DNA from: Variovorax sp. N23
Lineage (GTDB): Bacteria; Pseudomonadota; Gammaproteobacteria; Burkholderiales; Burkholderiaceae_C
Assembly: GCF_025486315.1 (NCBI RefSeq)
Contig: NZ_JAOOPY010000013.1
Location: forward strand, 1 to 64,000
Direction: 5' to 3'
DNA: 64,000 nt
The notes beneath the pieces are model-generated. The model saw nothing but the letters and a program-made list of their open reading frames with translations. It made no database searches and had not been told where the DNA came from. Below are positions 51,503-60,907 of the stretch, one piece after another (position 1 is the first letter of the stretch; each line of letters opens with the position of its first letter). The translations under genes and the position numbers were made by a program.

Positions 51503-53890
51503 ATGCTTCATGAAGACGGTGTCGAGATGACCGGCACGCCGGCCGCCCAGAGCGAACTGGCCCGCGTGGACGCCTGGTGGCGTGCGGCGAACTACCTGTC
51601 GGTGGGGCAGATCTACCTGCTGGACAACCCGCTCCTGCAGGAGCCGCTCGCCCTGTCCCACATCAAGCCGCGGTTGCTGGGCCATTGGGGCACGACCCCC
51701 GGGCTGAACTTCATCTACGCGCACATGAATCGCGCGATCAGGGCACGCGACCTCGATGCGATCTTCATCGCCGGGCCCGGCCATGGCGGCCCGGGCGTGC
51801 TTGCCAACAGCTGGCTCGAAGGCACGTACAGCGAGGTCTATCCCGGGGTGGGGCGCGACCTCGACGGGATGCGCCGGCTGTTCAGGCAGTTCTCGTTTCC
51901 GGGCGGCGTGTCGAGCCATGTGGGGGCGGAGACGCCCGGCTCGATCCACGAAGGCGGCGAGCTCGGCTATTCGCTGCTGCACGCCTACGGGGCCGTGTTC
52001 GACAACCCGGGGCTCATCGCCTGCTGCGTGATCGGCGACGGCGAGGCCGAGACGGCGGCACTGGCCGCGAGCTGGCACTCGAACAAGTTCCTGAACCCGG
52101 CGTGCGACGGCGCGGTGCTGCCGATCCTGCACCTCAACGGCTACAAGATCGCCGGGCCGACCGTGCTCGCGCGCATCGGCGACGAAGAGCTCACCCAGCT
52201 CATGCGCGGCCTCGGCCACGAGCCGTACTTCGTCTCTGGCGACGAACCCGCCGCCATGCACCGCGACATGGCAGCGGCGATGGATCGCGCCCTCGATGCC
52301 ATCCGGGCGATCCAGGTGGAAGCGTGCGAGGACGGCTTCGACCGCCGCCGGCACTGGCCGATGATCGTGCTGCGCTCGCCCAAGGGCTGGACCGGACCGA
52401 AGACGGTGGATGGCCGCGCGATCGAGGGCACCCAGCGTGCGCACCAGGTGCCTCTATCGGGCTTCGCCGGTCAGCCGGCGCACATCGAACTGCTCGAGGC
52501 CTGGCTGCGCAGCTACCGGCCGGAGACGCTCTTCGACGCCAGCGGCACGCTGGCCCCGGAGATCGCCGCACTGGCGCCGCACGGGCTGCGGCGCATGAGC
52601 GCGAACCCGCATGCCAACGGCGGCCTGTTGCTGCGCGATCTGCGCATGCCGGACTTTCGCCGCTACGCGGTGGCCGTGCCGCAGCCGGGCGCGGCGAAGG
52701 CCGAGGCCACGCGCGTGACCGGCGCCTTCGTGCGCGATGTGATGGCCCTCAACGAGCACCAGCGCAACTTCCGGCTGATGGCGCCCGACGAAACCACCTC
52801 GAACCGGCTGGACGCGGTCTTCGAGGTGACCAAGCGCATGTCGGCGGCCGAGATCCGTCCGGGCGACGACCACATCGCGCCGAACGGCCGCGTGATGGAG
52901 GTCCTGAGCGAGCACCTGTGCCAGGGCTGGCTCGAGGGCTACCTGCTCACCGGGCGCCATGGCCTGTTCACCTGCTACGAGGCGTTCATCCCCATCATCG
53001 ACTCGATGTTCAACCAGCATGCGAAGTGGTTGAAGGTGGCGGCCGGCGTGCCGTGGCGCCGGCCCATCGCGTCGCTGAACTACCTGCTCACCAGCCACGT
53101 CTGGCAGCAGGACCACAACGGCTTCAGCCATCAGGACCCGGGCTTCATCGACCATGTCGCCAGCAAGAAGGCCTCGGTCGCGCGCATCTACCTGCCGCCC
53201 GACGCGAACACGCTGCTGTCGGTGATGGACCACTGCCTGCGCAGCCGCGACCTGGTGAACGTGATCGTCATCGGCAAGCAGCCCGAGGCGCAGTGGCTGG
53301 ACATGGCCGCCTCCGAGCGGCACTGCAGCGACGGCCTGGGCATCTGGCGATGGGCGAGCAGCGACGCCGGCGAGACCCCCGACGTGGTGATGGCGTGCGC
53401 GGGGGACGTGCCGACGCTGGAGACGCTGGCGGCCGTGGACCTGCTGCGCGAGCTCCTGCCGGCGCTGCGGGTGCGCGTGGTCAACGTGGTCGACCTGATG
53501 GCCCTGCAGCCGCCCTCGGCCCATCCCCACGGGATTTCGGACGCCGACTTCGATTCGATCTTCACCCGCGACAGCCCCGTCGTCTTCGCCTTCCACGGCT
53601 ACCCGTGGATGATCCACCGCCTCGTCTACCGCCGCGCCGGGCACGCCAATTTCCATGTGCATGGCTACCGGGAAGAGGGCTCGACGACCACGCCCTTCGA
53701 CATGACGGTGCTCAACCGCCTGGACCGCTTCCATCTGGCCGCCGATGCGATCGACCAGGTGCCGCGCCTGCGCGACGCGGCTGGCCATGTCCGGCAGATC
53801 CTGCGCGATCGCCTCCTCATGCATCGTGCGTGGATCGAGGCGCACGGCGAGGACATGCCGGAGATCCTGAACTGGCGCTGGGGCGGCTGA
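51503..53890 (+). CDS. xfp: Phosphoketolase
   Basis: This thiamine-diphosphate enzyme splits xylulose-5-phosphate or fructose-6-phosphate with phosphate, yielding acetyl phosphate. The start ATG 51503 has AGGAG eight bases upstream, giving 795 residues, the normal size. Motifs include [80 protein letters not shown], and [20 protein letters not shown]. Acetyl phosphate could drive ATP formation via acetate kinase (not in the window). Its FNR-like box suggests use under low oxygen. Which sugar phosphate is preferred cannot be read from the sequence. Confidence 0.96.
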   Translation: MLHEDGVEMTGTPAAQSELARVDAWWRAANYLSVGQIYLLDNPLLQEPLALSHIKPRLLGHWGTTPGLNFIYAHMNRAIRARDLDAIFIAGPGHGGPGVLANSWLEGTYSEVYPGVGRDLDGMRRLFRQFSFPGGVSSHVGAETPGSIHEGGELGYSLLHAYGAVFDNPGLIACCVIGDGEAETAALAASWHSNKFLNPACDGAVLPILHLNGYKIAGPTVLARIGDEELTQLMRGLGHEPYFVSGDEPAAMHRDMAAAMDRALDAIRAIQVEACEDGFDRRRHWPMIVLRSPKGWTGPKTVDGRAIEGTQRAHQVPLSGFAGQPAHIELLEAWLRSYRPETLFDASGTLAPEIAALAPHGLRRMSANPHANGGLLLRDLRMPDFRRYAVAVPQPGAAKAEATRVTGAFVRDVMALNEHQRNFRLMAPDETTSNRLDAVFEVTKRMSAAEIRPGDDHIAPNGRVMEVLSEHLCQGWLEGYLLTGRHGLFTCYEAFIPIIDSMFNQHAKWLKVAAGVPWRRPIASLNYLLTSHVWQQDHNGFSHQDPGFIDHVASKKASVARIYLPPDANTLLSVMDHCLRSRDLVNVIVIGKQPEAQWLDMAASERHCSDGLGIWRWASSDAGETPDVVMACAGDVPTLETLAAVDLLRELLPALRVRVVNVVDLMALQPPSAHPHGISDADFDSIFTRDSPVVFAFHGYPWMIHRLVYRRAGHANFHVHGYREEGSTTTPFDMTVLNRLDRFHLAADAIDQVPRLRDAAGHVRQILRDRLLMHRAWIEAHGEDMPEILNWRWGG

Positions 53891-53934
53891 GAGGCCGCGC
53901 CCGCGGGCCGCGTCGCGTCAGCGGCCGTGCCCCG

Positions 53935-54741
53935 TCATGGCGACGCCGGGCCCGCCGGCGCCGGCGACCAGGGCGGGCGCTCCGTGCGTTCGGTCTCGAC
54001 GACGATGACCCAGCGCCCCGCATCCGCCAGGGGCGTGCGGTCGGGGGCGAGCACCCATGAGGCAGCGCCATCCGTCACGTTCAGGTAGTCCGCGTCGAGC
54101 ACGCCGAAGCGGTCGAGCAGGCGGTTCAGGCTGGCGGGAATCCGGATGCATCCCTTGGACTGCGGGCTTCCCAGCCGCGGCTCCAGCCGTTCGGCGTCGG
54201 TCGCATGCATCTGCAGGCGCATGGTGCTGATGCCGCCCGTGCCCCAGAGCCGCCGCGCCTGCTGCCAGCCCAGATCGAACACGCGCAGCCCCTTGGCGCC
54301 GTAGCCGCGGATGCCGTTCGCATTGCGCGTCCCTTCCGCACGGAAGTCCGGATTGGCCGTGCCGTGCTCGAACACGCCGAGCGGCGTCTCGAAGTGGTCG
54401 AAGGCACCGCCGCGGCCGGTCGAGACCGGCGAGGCGCCCACCAGCCATCCCGGAAAGCCCGGCGACAGCCAGTAGAGGAAGAGGGCCTGCACGTGCGGGC
54501 TGCGATCGATCACGACCACGTATTCCGCCGAGGTCAGCGAGATGCCCGCGGCCGCCAGCGCGCTGCCTGCGAGCTCGCCATAGCGTTGCACCTCGTCGGC
54601 CGGCACCGCCAGGCGGCGATCCACCTCGTCCTGGTAGCGCTGACTCAGTTCGGCCGGGCCCGCCAGGGCACTGGCCGCGGCCCACCACACCGCGCCGAGC
54701 ACCAGCGCCACCCGAAGGGCATGCGAGCGGCGCCGGCCCAT
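53935..54741 (-). CDS. L,D-transpeptidase (ErfK/YbiS/YcfS/YnhG type)
   Basis: The 268-residue product has a signal-like N terminus (ALRVALVLGAVWWAAASALA) and a YkuD-type domain with MHATDAERLEPRLGSPQSKG and the catalytic SKGCIRIP (Cys198). Such enzymes form 3-3 peptidoglycan crosslinks or attach proteins to the wall. The start ATG 54741 shares one base with the stop of the flavodoxin-like gene (TGATG), so they are one unit. The gene converges on phosphoketolase with a 44-base gap. Confidence 0.9.
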   Translation of the reverse strand: MGRRRSHALRVALVLGAVWWAAASALAGPAELSQRYQDEVDRRLAVPADEVQRYGELAGSALAAAGISLTSAEYVVVIDRSPHVQALFLYWLSPGFPGWLVGASPVSTGRGGAFDHFETPLGVFEHGTANPDFRAEGTRNANGIRGYGAKGLRVFDLGWQQARRLWGTGGISTMRLQMHATDAERLEPRLGSPQSKGCIRIPASLNRLLDRFGVLDADYLNVTDGAASWVLAPDRTPLADAGRWVIVVETERTERPPWSPAPAGPASP

Positions 54742-55268
54742 CAGGCGTTGCGCGGCGACAGCGTGACCGGCCGCAGCGCGGGCGCGTCGGCGCGCGCCTG
54801 GTCGACCGCCGTGCCGAAGGCCTGCAGCCGGGCGCCGTGACTGCCTTCGTCGACTTCGCGCATGGTGACCGCGGTGGCGAGGACGGGCGCACGCCCGGTC
54901 AGCTGCGCGATCTCGGCGACGGCATTGGGCGCGCCGCGGCCGCCCATCACGGAAACCACCGCCATGTCGGGCAGCGCCGCCCGCCGCTCGGCCACGAAGC
55001 TGCGCATCGGCCCGGCCAGGCGCTGGGCCCAGATCGGCGACACCAGCACCACGGCGTCGAAGCCGATCGGCGGCGGGCCGTCGTAGAGGATCTGCGGACG
55101 CCGCCGCAGGAGCGAATCGGCCACGCAGCGCACGTTGCCCCAGACGCCCCGCCGCGGCTGCGCGTCGGTGATCGACGCGAGCCGCCAGCCCTGCTGGCTG
55201 CACAGGAGTTCCGCCACCCGTCGCGAGGTGCCGCTGAGCGAATAGACGACCACCAGGACATTGCTCAT
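54741..55268 (-). CDS. Flavodoxin-like protein
   Basis: The 175-residue product has a flavodoxin fold: VLVVVYSLSGTSRRVAELLC with the FMN phosphate loop (SLSGTSRR), YDGPPPIGFDAVVLVSPIWA and MAVVSVMGGRGAPNAVAEIA. It may be an FMN electron carrier or NAD(P)H:quinone-type reductase. It starts the minus-strand pair with the L,D-transpeptidase and is divergent from the MBL-fold gene; the shared 291-base region has two FNR-like boxes. Confidence 0.85.
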   Translation of the reverse strand: MSNVLVVVYSLSGTSRRVAELLCSQQGWRLASITDAQPRRGVWGNVRCVADSLLRRRPQILYDGPPPIGFDAVVLVSPIWAQRLAGPMRSFVAERRAALPDMAVVSVMGGRGAPNAVAEIAQLTGRAPVLATAVTMREVDEGSHGARLQAFGTAVDQARADAPALRPVTLSPRNA

Positions 55269-55403
55269 CGTTGTCTCCGGTTCAGCACAGGGCGGGGGCG
55301 GGCCGGGCGGGGCCGCGATCCGTCGTCCGGCGGGTTTCGTGATGCAGGTTCATGCAGCCTCCTGAAGCAATGGCCCATCATCGCCAGCGCGCGGCACGGC
55401 GGG

Positions 55404-55508
55404 TTGATCCAGCGCAATGCATTTCCCGGAGGCCGGCGCCGGCCGGGCTGGACCCGTCGAGACGAGGCGAGGCGGCCGGGCACCGCAGCGTGCCTTGACC
55501 CCGGTCAA
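55404..55508. promoter_or_regulatory. Two FNR-like boxes between flavodoxin and MBL genes
   Basis: TTGAT-CCAG-CGCAA (55404-55417) lies closer to the flavodoxin gene, and the symmetric TTGAC-CCCG-GTCAA (55495-55508) lies 52 bases before the MBL gene. Each is at a position suited to one of the divergent promoters. The second has AAGCTG at 55531-55536 as a possible -10, placing the box near -41.5. Both fit low-oxygen activation by an FNR/ANR regulator. The rest of 55269-55559 shows nothing more. Confidence 0.7.
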
Positions 55509-55559
55509 GCCGTCGACCGCGCACCGTGGGAAGCTGGTGGCCCTTGCGAAGGACACGCG

Positions 55560-56912
55560 ATGCAGATCGAATTTTTTGGCGGCACCGGGACCGTCACCGG
55601 CTCCAAGTACCTGCTGACGCACGAGGGCCGCCGGCTGCTGGTCGACTGCGGCCTGTTCCAGGGCCTCAAGCAGCTGCGCCTTCGGAACTGGGAGCCTCTG
55701 CCCTTCGACCCGGCGTCGGTCGACGCGGTGCTGCTCACCCACGCGCACATGGACCACAGCGGCTTCCTGCCGCGCTTCATGACGCTGGGCTTCCAGGGGC
55801 CGGTGTACGCCACGGCCGCCACGCGCGACCTGTGCGGGCTGCTGCTGCCCGATTCCGGCCGCCTGCAGGAGGAAGAGGCCGAGTTCGCCAACCGACACGG
55901 CCACAGCAAGCATGCGCCAGCGCTGCCGCTCTACACCGAGGACGAGGCGCGTGCCGCGCTCAAGCGCTTCGAGACCGTGGCCTTCGACCAGGACTGGTCG
56001 CCCTGGCCCGGGTGGACGGTGCGCCTGCGCCGCGCGGGCCACATCCTGGGCGCCGCGAGCGTGCATGTCGCATGGCCGGGCGGCAGCATCCTGTTCTCCG
56101 GCGACCTCGGCCGCAGCGACGACCTCGTCATGCGCGCGCCCCAGGCACCCGAGCCGGCCGACTATGTCGTGATCGAGTCGACCTACGGCAACCGGCTGCA
56201 CCCCGAGGTCGACACGCTGCGCGCGCTGGCCGAGGTGGTCAACCGCACGGCCGCGCGCGGCGGCATGCTCGTGATCCCGGCGTTCGCCGTGGGGCGGGCG
56301 CAGACGATCCTGCACGGTCTGCAACTGCTCAAGCAGGCGCGGCGCATTCCCGACATGCCGGTGTTCCTCAACAGCCCGATGGCCGCCGACGCAACGCGCA
56401 TCTACCGTCGGCATCTCGACGAGCACCGGTTGAGCGCCGAGCAGTGCGCCGCGATGAGCCACGAGGCGATCATCGTCAACACCGTGGCCGAGTCGAAGCG
56501 GCTCAATGCGCTGAACTACCCGTCCATCATCGTGTCGGCCAGCGGCATGGCCACCGGCGGCCGGGTGCTGCATCACCTCAAGGCCTACGCGCCGGACGCC
56601 CGCAACACCATCCTCTTCGCCGGCTTCCAGGCCGCCGGCACGCGCGGCGCGGCACTGGTCGGCGGCGCCGACGCGGTGAAGATCCATGGCGAATACGTGC
56701 CGGTGCGCGCCGAGGTCGCCAACCTCGACACCCTGTCGGCGCACGCCGACCGCAGCCAGCTGCTGGCCTGGATCGGCCAGCTGAAGGCGCCGCGGCGGGT
56801 GTTCGTCACGCACGGCGAACCGGTGGCCGCCGATGCCCTGCGGCTGGCCATCGCCGAGCGCCACGGCTGGCCGGTGAGCGTGCCCGACTACCGCGACAGC
56901 GTCGCGCTTTGA
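55560..56912 (+). CDS. MBL-fold/beta-CASP ribonuclease
   Basis: The 450-residue product belongs to the beta-CASP metallo-beta-lactamase family, most of which are RNA nucleases related to CPSF-73 and archaeal aCPSF. The metal-binding motif LTHAHMDHSGFLPR (HxHxDH) is intact, followed by RAGHILGAASVHVAWPG, FSGDLGRSDDLV and beta-CASP motifs: ESTYGNR, IIVSASGMATGGR and DTLSAHADRSQLLAWI, ending HGEPVAADALRLAI. The start is ATG 55560 with GAAGGA upstream. It precedes the phosphorylase by 14 bases, so RNA breakdown and nucleotide phosphorolysis are encoded together. An FNR-like box is at 55495-55508. Confidence 0.93.
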   Translation: MQIEFFGGTGTVTGSKYLLTHEGRRLLVDCGLFQGLKQLRLRNWEPLPFDPASVDAVLLTHAHMDHSGFLPRFMTLGFQGPVYATAATRDLCGLLLPDSGRLQEEEAEFANRHGHSKHAPALPLYTEDEARAALKRFETVAFDQDWSPWPGWTVRLRRAGHILGAASVHVAWPGGSILFSGDLGRSDDLVMRAPQAPEPADYVVIESTYGNRLHPEVDTLRALAEVVNRTAARGGMLVIPAFAVGRAQTILHGLQLLKQARRIPDMPVFLNSPMAADATRIYRRHLDEHRLSAEQCAAMSHEAIIVNTVAESKRLNALNYPSIIVSASGMATGGRVLHHLKAYAPDARNTILFAGFQAAGTRGAALVGGADAVKIHGEYVPVRAEVANLDTLSAHADRSQLLAWIGQLKAPRRVFVTHGEPVAADALRLAIAERHGWPVSVPDYRDSVAL

Positions 56913-56926
56913 GCGGGCACCGGTCC

Positions 56927-58444
56927 ATGGCCTTCGACCGCCTGCCCGCCCGCCGCGCGGGCATCGATACCTATCAGCAGCCGGTGGCCTACCTGCGCGC
57001 CGACAGCGCCGTCTGCCTGGCCGAGGGCTTCGAGGCCCAGGCCCAGGTCGAGCTGATCGTGCGCGGCCGGCATGTGCTGGCGATCCTGCACCACGTCCGC
57101 AGCGACTGGCTCCGGCGCGACGAGATCGCGCTGTCGGAGGCGGCCTGGGCGATGCTCGGTGCGGCCGAGGGCGAGGACGTGGAGGTGCGGCATCCGCCGC
57201 AACTGGCGTCGCTGGCGTACCTGCGCGGCAAGGTGCACGGCATCCGCTTCGACGACGTGGCGCTGCACGCGCTGATGGCGGACGTGAGCCAGGGCCGTGT
57301 GTCGGACATCCACCTGGCTTCCTTCGTGACCGTCTGCGCCGGCGGCGGGCTGGACCTGACGGAGACGGTGGCGCTGACCCGCGCCATGGTCGACGTGGGC
57401 GAGCGCATCGACTGGGGCGTTGCGCCCGTCATGGACAAGCATTGCATCGGCGGGCTGCCCGGCAACCGCACCACCTTGCTGGTGGTGCCCATCGTCGCGG
57501 CCTGCGGCGCGGTCATGCCCAAGACCTCGTCGCGCGCCATCACCTCCGCGGCCGGCACGGCCGATGCGATGGAAACGCTCGCGCCCATCGGGTTGGACGT
57601 GGCGGCGATGCGCCGCGTCGTCGAGCGCGAAGGCGGCTGCATCGTCGGCGGCTCGGCCGCGCGCATCAGTCCGGCCGACGACATGCTGATCCGTGTCGAG
57701 CGGCCGCTGAACCTCGACAGCGAAGGCCTGCTGGTGGCGTCGATCCTGTCGAAGAAGGTGGGGGCCGGGGCGCAGCGCGTGCTGATCGACCTGCCCGTCG
57801 GCCCGCAGACGAAGGTGCGCACCGCGGCGGCGGCCGAGGCCCTGTCGCGCAGCCTGGTGGCCGTAGGGGCCGAGTTCGGGCTGCAGGTGCGCAGCGTGCT
57901 GAGCGACGGCTTCCAGCCGGTCGGCCGCGGCATCGGCCCGGCGCTGGAGGCGCTCGATGTGATGGCGGTCCTCCGGCGCGAGCCCGATGCGCCGGCGGAC
58001 CTGCGCGACCGGGCGCTGGTGCTGGCCGGCCTGCTGCTCGAGATGGCCGGCAAGGCCGCGTCCGGTGCCGGCCTGGCGCTGGCGCGCAGCGTGCTGGACG
58101 ACGGTCGGGCCCTGGCCAAGTTCATCGCCATCTGCGAGGCGCAGGGCGGCCTGCGGGTGCCGCCGCGGGCGCCCCATACCCATGTGCTGTGTGCCCCGGT
58201 GGCGGGGCAGGCGACGGCCATCGACACGCGCCTGGCCGCGCGCGCCGCCAAGCTCGCCGGCGCACCGCGCGACCCGTCGGCCGGTGCCGTGATGCACGTG
58301 CGCGTGGGCGAGCGCATCGCGGCCGGCCAGCCGCTCTTCACCCTGCACGCCGGCAGCGTGGGCGCGTTGCAGTACGCGCTGGGCTTCCTGCGCGCGCAAC
58401 CGCCGGTGGTGCATCTCGCGGTCGACCCCTTTTCAACCCCCTAG
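56927..58444 (+). CDS. AMP/thymidine phosphorylase family enzyme
   Basis: The 505-residue product is a pyrimidine-nucleoside-phosphorylase-fold enzyme of the longer type seen in archaea (AMP phosphorylase) and some proteobacteria (type 2 thymidine phosphorylase). It has an extra N-terminal domain of about 85 residues (VCLAEGFEAQAQVELIVRGR) absent from the enteric enzyme. The active-site signature DKHCIGGLPGNRTTLLVVPI is at about residues 168-187, followed by MPKTSSRAITSAAGTADAME. It phosphorolyses nucleosides or nucleoside monophosphates; the substrate is not certain. Start ATG 56927 lies just after the RNase gene; the two are one unit. Confidence 0.9.
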   Translation: MAFDRLPARRAGIDTYQQPVAYLRADSAVCLAEGFEAQAQVELIVRGRHVLAILHHVRSDWLRRDEIALSEAAWAMLGAAEGEDVEVRHPPQLASLAYLRGKVHGIRFDDVALHALMADVSQGRVSDIHLASFVTVCAGGGLDLTETVALTRAMVDVGERIDWGVAPVMDKHCIGGLPGNRTTLLVVPIVAACGAVMPKTSSRAITSAAGTADAMETLAPIGLDVAAMRRVVEREGGCIVGGSAARISPADDMLIRVERPLNLDSEGLLVASILSKKVGAGAQRVLIDLPVGPQTKVRTAAAAEALSRSLVAVGAEFGLQVRSVLSDGFQPVGRGIGPALEALDVMAVLRREPDAPADLRDRALVLAGLLLEMAGKAASGAGLALARSVLDDGRALAKFIAICEAQGGLRVPPRAPHTHVLCAPVAGQATAIDTRLAARAAKLAGAPRDPSAGAVMHVRVGERIAAGQPLFTLHAGSVGALQYALGFLRAQPPVVHLAVDPFSTP

Positions 58445-58454
58445 AAAGTCAGAA

Positions 58455-58835
58455 ATGTCCCTCTTTCATGCAGTCGCTTTCGTCGACCATCAATCCGCCC
58501 AGGTGATGCAGTTCGACGCCGAACACACGGTGGAGCAGAAGATCCACGCGCATGCGCACTACACGCGCCAGCATGGCAGCGCCGTGCGCTCGGAACATGA
58601 ATTCTTCGCCGAGGTCTGCGATGCGCTCGAAGGCATCGCCGAGGTGCTCATGGCCGGCGGGCATACCGGCCTGGCCGATTTTCGCCATTACGTCGAGAAG
58701 CACCGCCCGCAGACGGCCGCGCGGATCACCGGCTACGAGGTCGTGGATCACCCGAGCGAGAAGGCGCTGGTGGCGCTGGCGCGCAAGCACTTCGCCAGGT
58801 ACGACCAGATGGGCGGCACGGGCACGCCGGCCTGA
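58455..58835 (+). CDS. Translational machinery protein-like small protein
   Basis: The 126-residue product, starting ten bases after the phosphorylase, matches a small Burkholderiales family often labelled translational machinery protein, with SLFHAVAFVDHQSAQVMQFD, HTVEQKIHAHAHYTRQHGSA, EFFAEVCDALEGIAEVLMAG and RITGYEVVDHPSEKALVALA. The fold may relate to the eRF1/Pelota central domain, as in ribosome-associated factors, but I cannot show this from the sequence. The position after an RNase and phosphorylase fits a role in RNA or ribosome turnover under stress. Confidence 0.7.
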   Translation: MSLFHAVAFVDHQSAQVMQFDAEHTVEQKIHAHAHYTRQHGSAVRSEHEFFAEVCDALEGIAEVLMAGGHTGLADFRHYVEKHRPQTAARITGYEVVDHPSEKALVALARKHFARYDQMGGTGTPA

Positions 58836-58857
58836 GCGGCCGAGCGGCCGAGCGTCC

Positions 58858-60390
58858 TCAGGTCGCCGCGAGCCACTGCGCGGCGATCGACTGCGGTGAC
58901 ACGGGTGCAGCGGCATCGGCGACGATCGCGGCCGCGCGCTCGGAGGCGCTGAGCGCTTCGTCCGCGCCGGCCAGCTGCTCCAGTACCGTCAGGTCGGCCT
59001 CCGACGCATCCGCGCCGCCGGCCTGCCGCGCCTGGACCCTTTGCCGCAGCACGGGCAGCGCGGCGCGGCAATCGAGCACGGAAAACGGCGCGCCCATCGC
59101 GGCCGCCAGGGCGGCGAACGAGGCCCTTTCTGAATGGCGCAGAAAGGCCGCATCGACGATCACCGGCCAGCCGGCGCGCAGGGCGGTGCCGGCGATCTGC
59201 TGCAGGCGCGCATAGGTGCGGTGTGTCGTGGCCGCATCGTAGATGCCGCCGGGCACACGATCGCGGGACGACGCGCGCGCCTCGAGCCCGAACAGGCGCT
59301 TGCGCTCGACGTCGGAGCGCACGCAGATGGCGCCGGCCGTTTCGAGCACGCCTTGCGAGACGAAGCTCTTGCCCGAGCCCGGCAGTCCGTGGGTGATGGC
59401 GAGCCGCGCATCGCCGGCGGTCGACAGCGCTTCTGCGAGCGCCCCGTAGGCGGACGCATCGCAGCCGTCGACCGCCTGCACGCCCTGCCGCTCGGCCAGC
59501 GTGGTGACCTGCGCGCGCACCAGCGCGCGGCACACCATGGCAAAGCGCAGGCCGGGGAGGGCGTCGTAGTCGCCGCTGGCGGCGAGGTAGGCGTTGATGA
59601 AGCGGAAGGCGAGCGGGCGGCGGTCGTTCGCCAGCAGGTCCATGGCGAGAAAGGCGATGTCGTCGACCACGTCGATCCAGCGCAGCGCCGGGTCGAACTC
59701 GATGCCGTCGAAGGCGGTGGCCTGGCCGTCGAGTTGCAGCACATTGCCCAGGTGCAGGTCGCCGTGGCACTCGCGGACACGGCCTTCGCGCTGACGCGCG
59801 GCCCACCAGGGCGCCAGCGCCTGCAACTGCCCGGCCAGCCAGGCGCGCAGCGCCGGCGCCTGGACCGTCTCGCCCAGGCCCTGCACCACCTGCGCGTGGG
59901 CGGCGGCGGACCCGAACGCGCTGCCCGCGGGCGCCACCGCGGCGTCGCGGTGGAACGCTGCCAGCGTCTGCGCCATCGCGTCGATGTGGTGCGGCGCCAG
60001 CGTGCCGGCCCTCAGCATCTCGCGCCACAGGGCGCCATCCGGGAACCGGCGCATGCGGACCGCGACATCGAGCACCTGGCCCGGGCCGCCAAAGGTGGCG
60101 CCCTGCCCGTTGTCGCAGACCTCCACCACGTCGAGGTAGAGCGAGGGCGCCAGCCGGCGGTTCAGCCGCAGCTCCTCGTTGCAGAACCGGCGCCGCGCGG
60201 CCAGCGTCGTGGCGTCCAGAAAGGGCAGCCGCAGGGGCTTCTTCAGCTTGTAGGCGGTCGACCGGCCGAGCAGCAGCCACGAGATGTGCGTCTCGATCCG
60301 TGTCGCCGGCACGCCGTCGGCGGCGCCGAGCCCGGCCTGGAGCGCCGCGACACGGTCGCGTGCCGCGGCCAGGGGTGACGAGGGGTTCAT
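58858..60390 (-). CDS. APH-like kinase fused to AAA-type kinase
   Basis: The 510-residue product has two parts. The N-terminal 330 residues resemble aminoglycoside phosphotransferase-like kinases: RECHGDLHLGNVLQLDG (catalytic loop) and AFDGIEFDPALRWIDVVDDI (metal-binding). The C-terminal part is a P-loop kinase with THGLPGSGKSFVSQGVLET (Lys341), a VRSDVERKRLFG segment and a lid rich in Arg. The substrate is unknown; such fusions occur in low-oxygen regulons in several bacteria. Start ATG 60390. It is divergent from the cytochrome gene. Confidence 0.85.
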   Translation of the reverse strand: MNPSSPLAAARDRVAALQAGLGAADGVPATRIETHISWLLLGRSTAYKLKKPLRLPFLDATTLAARRRFCNEELRLNRRLAPSLYLDVVEVCDNGQGATFGGPGQVLDVAVRMRRFPDGALWREMLRAGTLAPHHIDAMAQTLAAFHRDAAVAPAGSAFGSAAAHAQVVQGLGETVQAPALRAWLAGQLQALAPWWAARQREGRVRECHGDLHLGNVLQLDGQATAFDGIEFDPALRWIDVVDDIAFLAMDLLANDRRPLAFRFINAYLAASGDYDALPGLRFAMVCRALVRAQVTTLAERQGVQAVDGCDASAYGALAEALSTAGDARLAITHGLPGSGKSFVSQGVLETAGAICVRSDVERKRLFGLEARASSRDRVPGGIYDAATTHRTYARLQQIAGTALRAGWPVIVDAAFLRHSERASFAALAAAMGAPFSVLDCRAALPVLRQRVQARQAGGADASEADLTVLEQLAGADEALSASERAAAIVADAAAPVSPQSIAAQWLAAT

Positions 60391-60438
60391 GCAGCGCACC
60401 ATACAGGCAATGCGGGGTTCGACAGCAGTGATCAGGAC

Positions 60439-60452
60439 TTGCGCCAGCGCAT
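60439..60452 (+). promoter_or_regulatory. Weak FNR-like box before the cytochrome gene
   Basis: TTGCG-CCAG-CGCAT resembles the TTGAT-N4-ATCAA box only partly. Its centre is about 41 bases before a predicted start if CATCAT (60475-60480) is the -10. It may serve the cytochrome, its divergent neighbour or neither. Confidence 0.35.
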
Positions 60453-60526
60453 GGACGGCCTGCGGCGACGGGGGCATCATGGAATCGGGGACATTGCCCG
60501 GTGGCCCCGTTCCAAGGAGCCCACGC

Positions 60527-60898
60527 ATGAACCTGCATTCCAAATTCAGCCACGCCGGCGCCGTGATCGCTGGCGCATTTCTGGGGGCATCGCTCCTCGC
60601 GCCGGCCGCCCAGGCGCAAAGCCGGGGCGAACTGCTCTACGCGACGCACTGCATCGCGTGTCACACCACCGAGATGCACTGGCGCGACAAGAAGATGGCC
60701 ACCGACTGGGTGTCGCTCACGTTCCAGGTCCGCCGCTGGCAAGAGGCTTCCGGGCTGGGCTGGAGCGAAAGCGACATCCAGGACGTGGCACGCTACCTGA
60801 ACGAGACCATCTACCGCTACCCGCCCATGGTCGACTCGGTGACGCGCCTCGGCGCGCCTCCGCCGGCGCGCGCAGCGGCACCGGTTTCATCGCGCTGA
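60527..60898 (+). CDS. Small periplasmic c-type cytochrome
   Basis: The 123-residue product has a signal peptide (AVIAGAFLGASLLAPAAQAQ) and one heme-binding motif CIACH (Cys42, Cys45, His46), with a Met-containing C-terminal part (YPPMVDSVTR) for the likely distal ligand. It is a small soluble or anchored electron carrier. AAGGAG precedes the ATG. It starts a plus-strand run with the nitroreductase (nine-base gap) and the P-type ATPase. Confidence 0.9.
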   Translation: MNLHSKFSHAGAVIAGAFLGASLLAPAAQAQSRGELLYATHCIACHTTEMHWRDKKMATDWVSLTFQVRRWQEASGLGWSESDIQDVARYLNETIYRYPPMVDSVTRLGAPPPARAAAPVSSR

Positions 60899-60907
60899 GG
60901 GCCGGGC

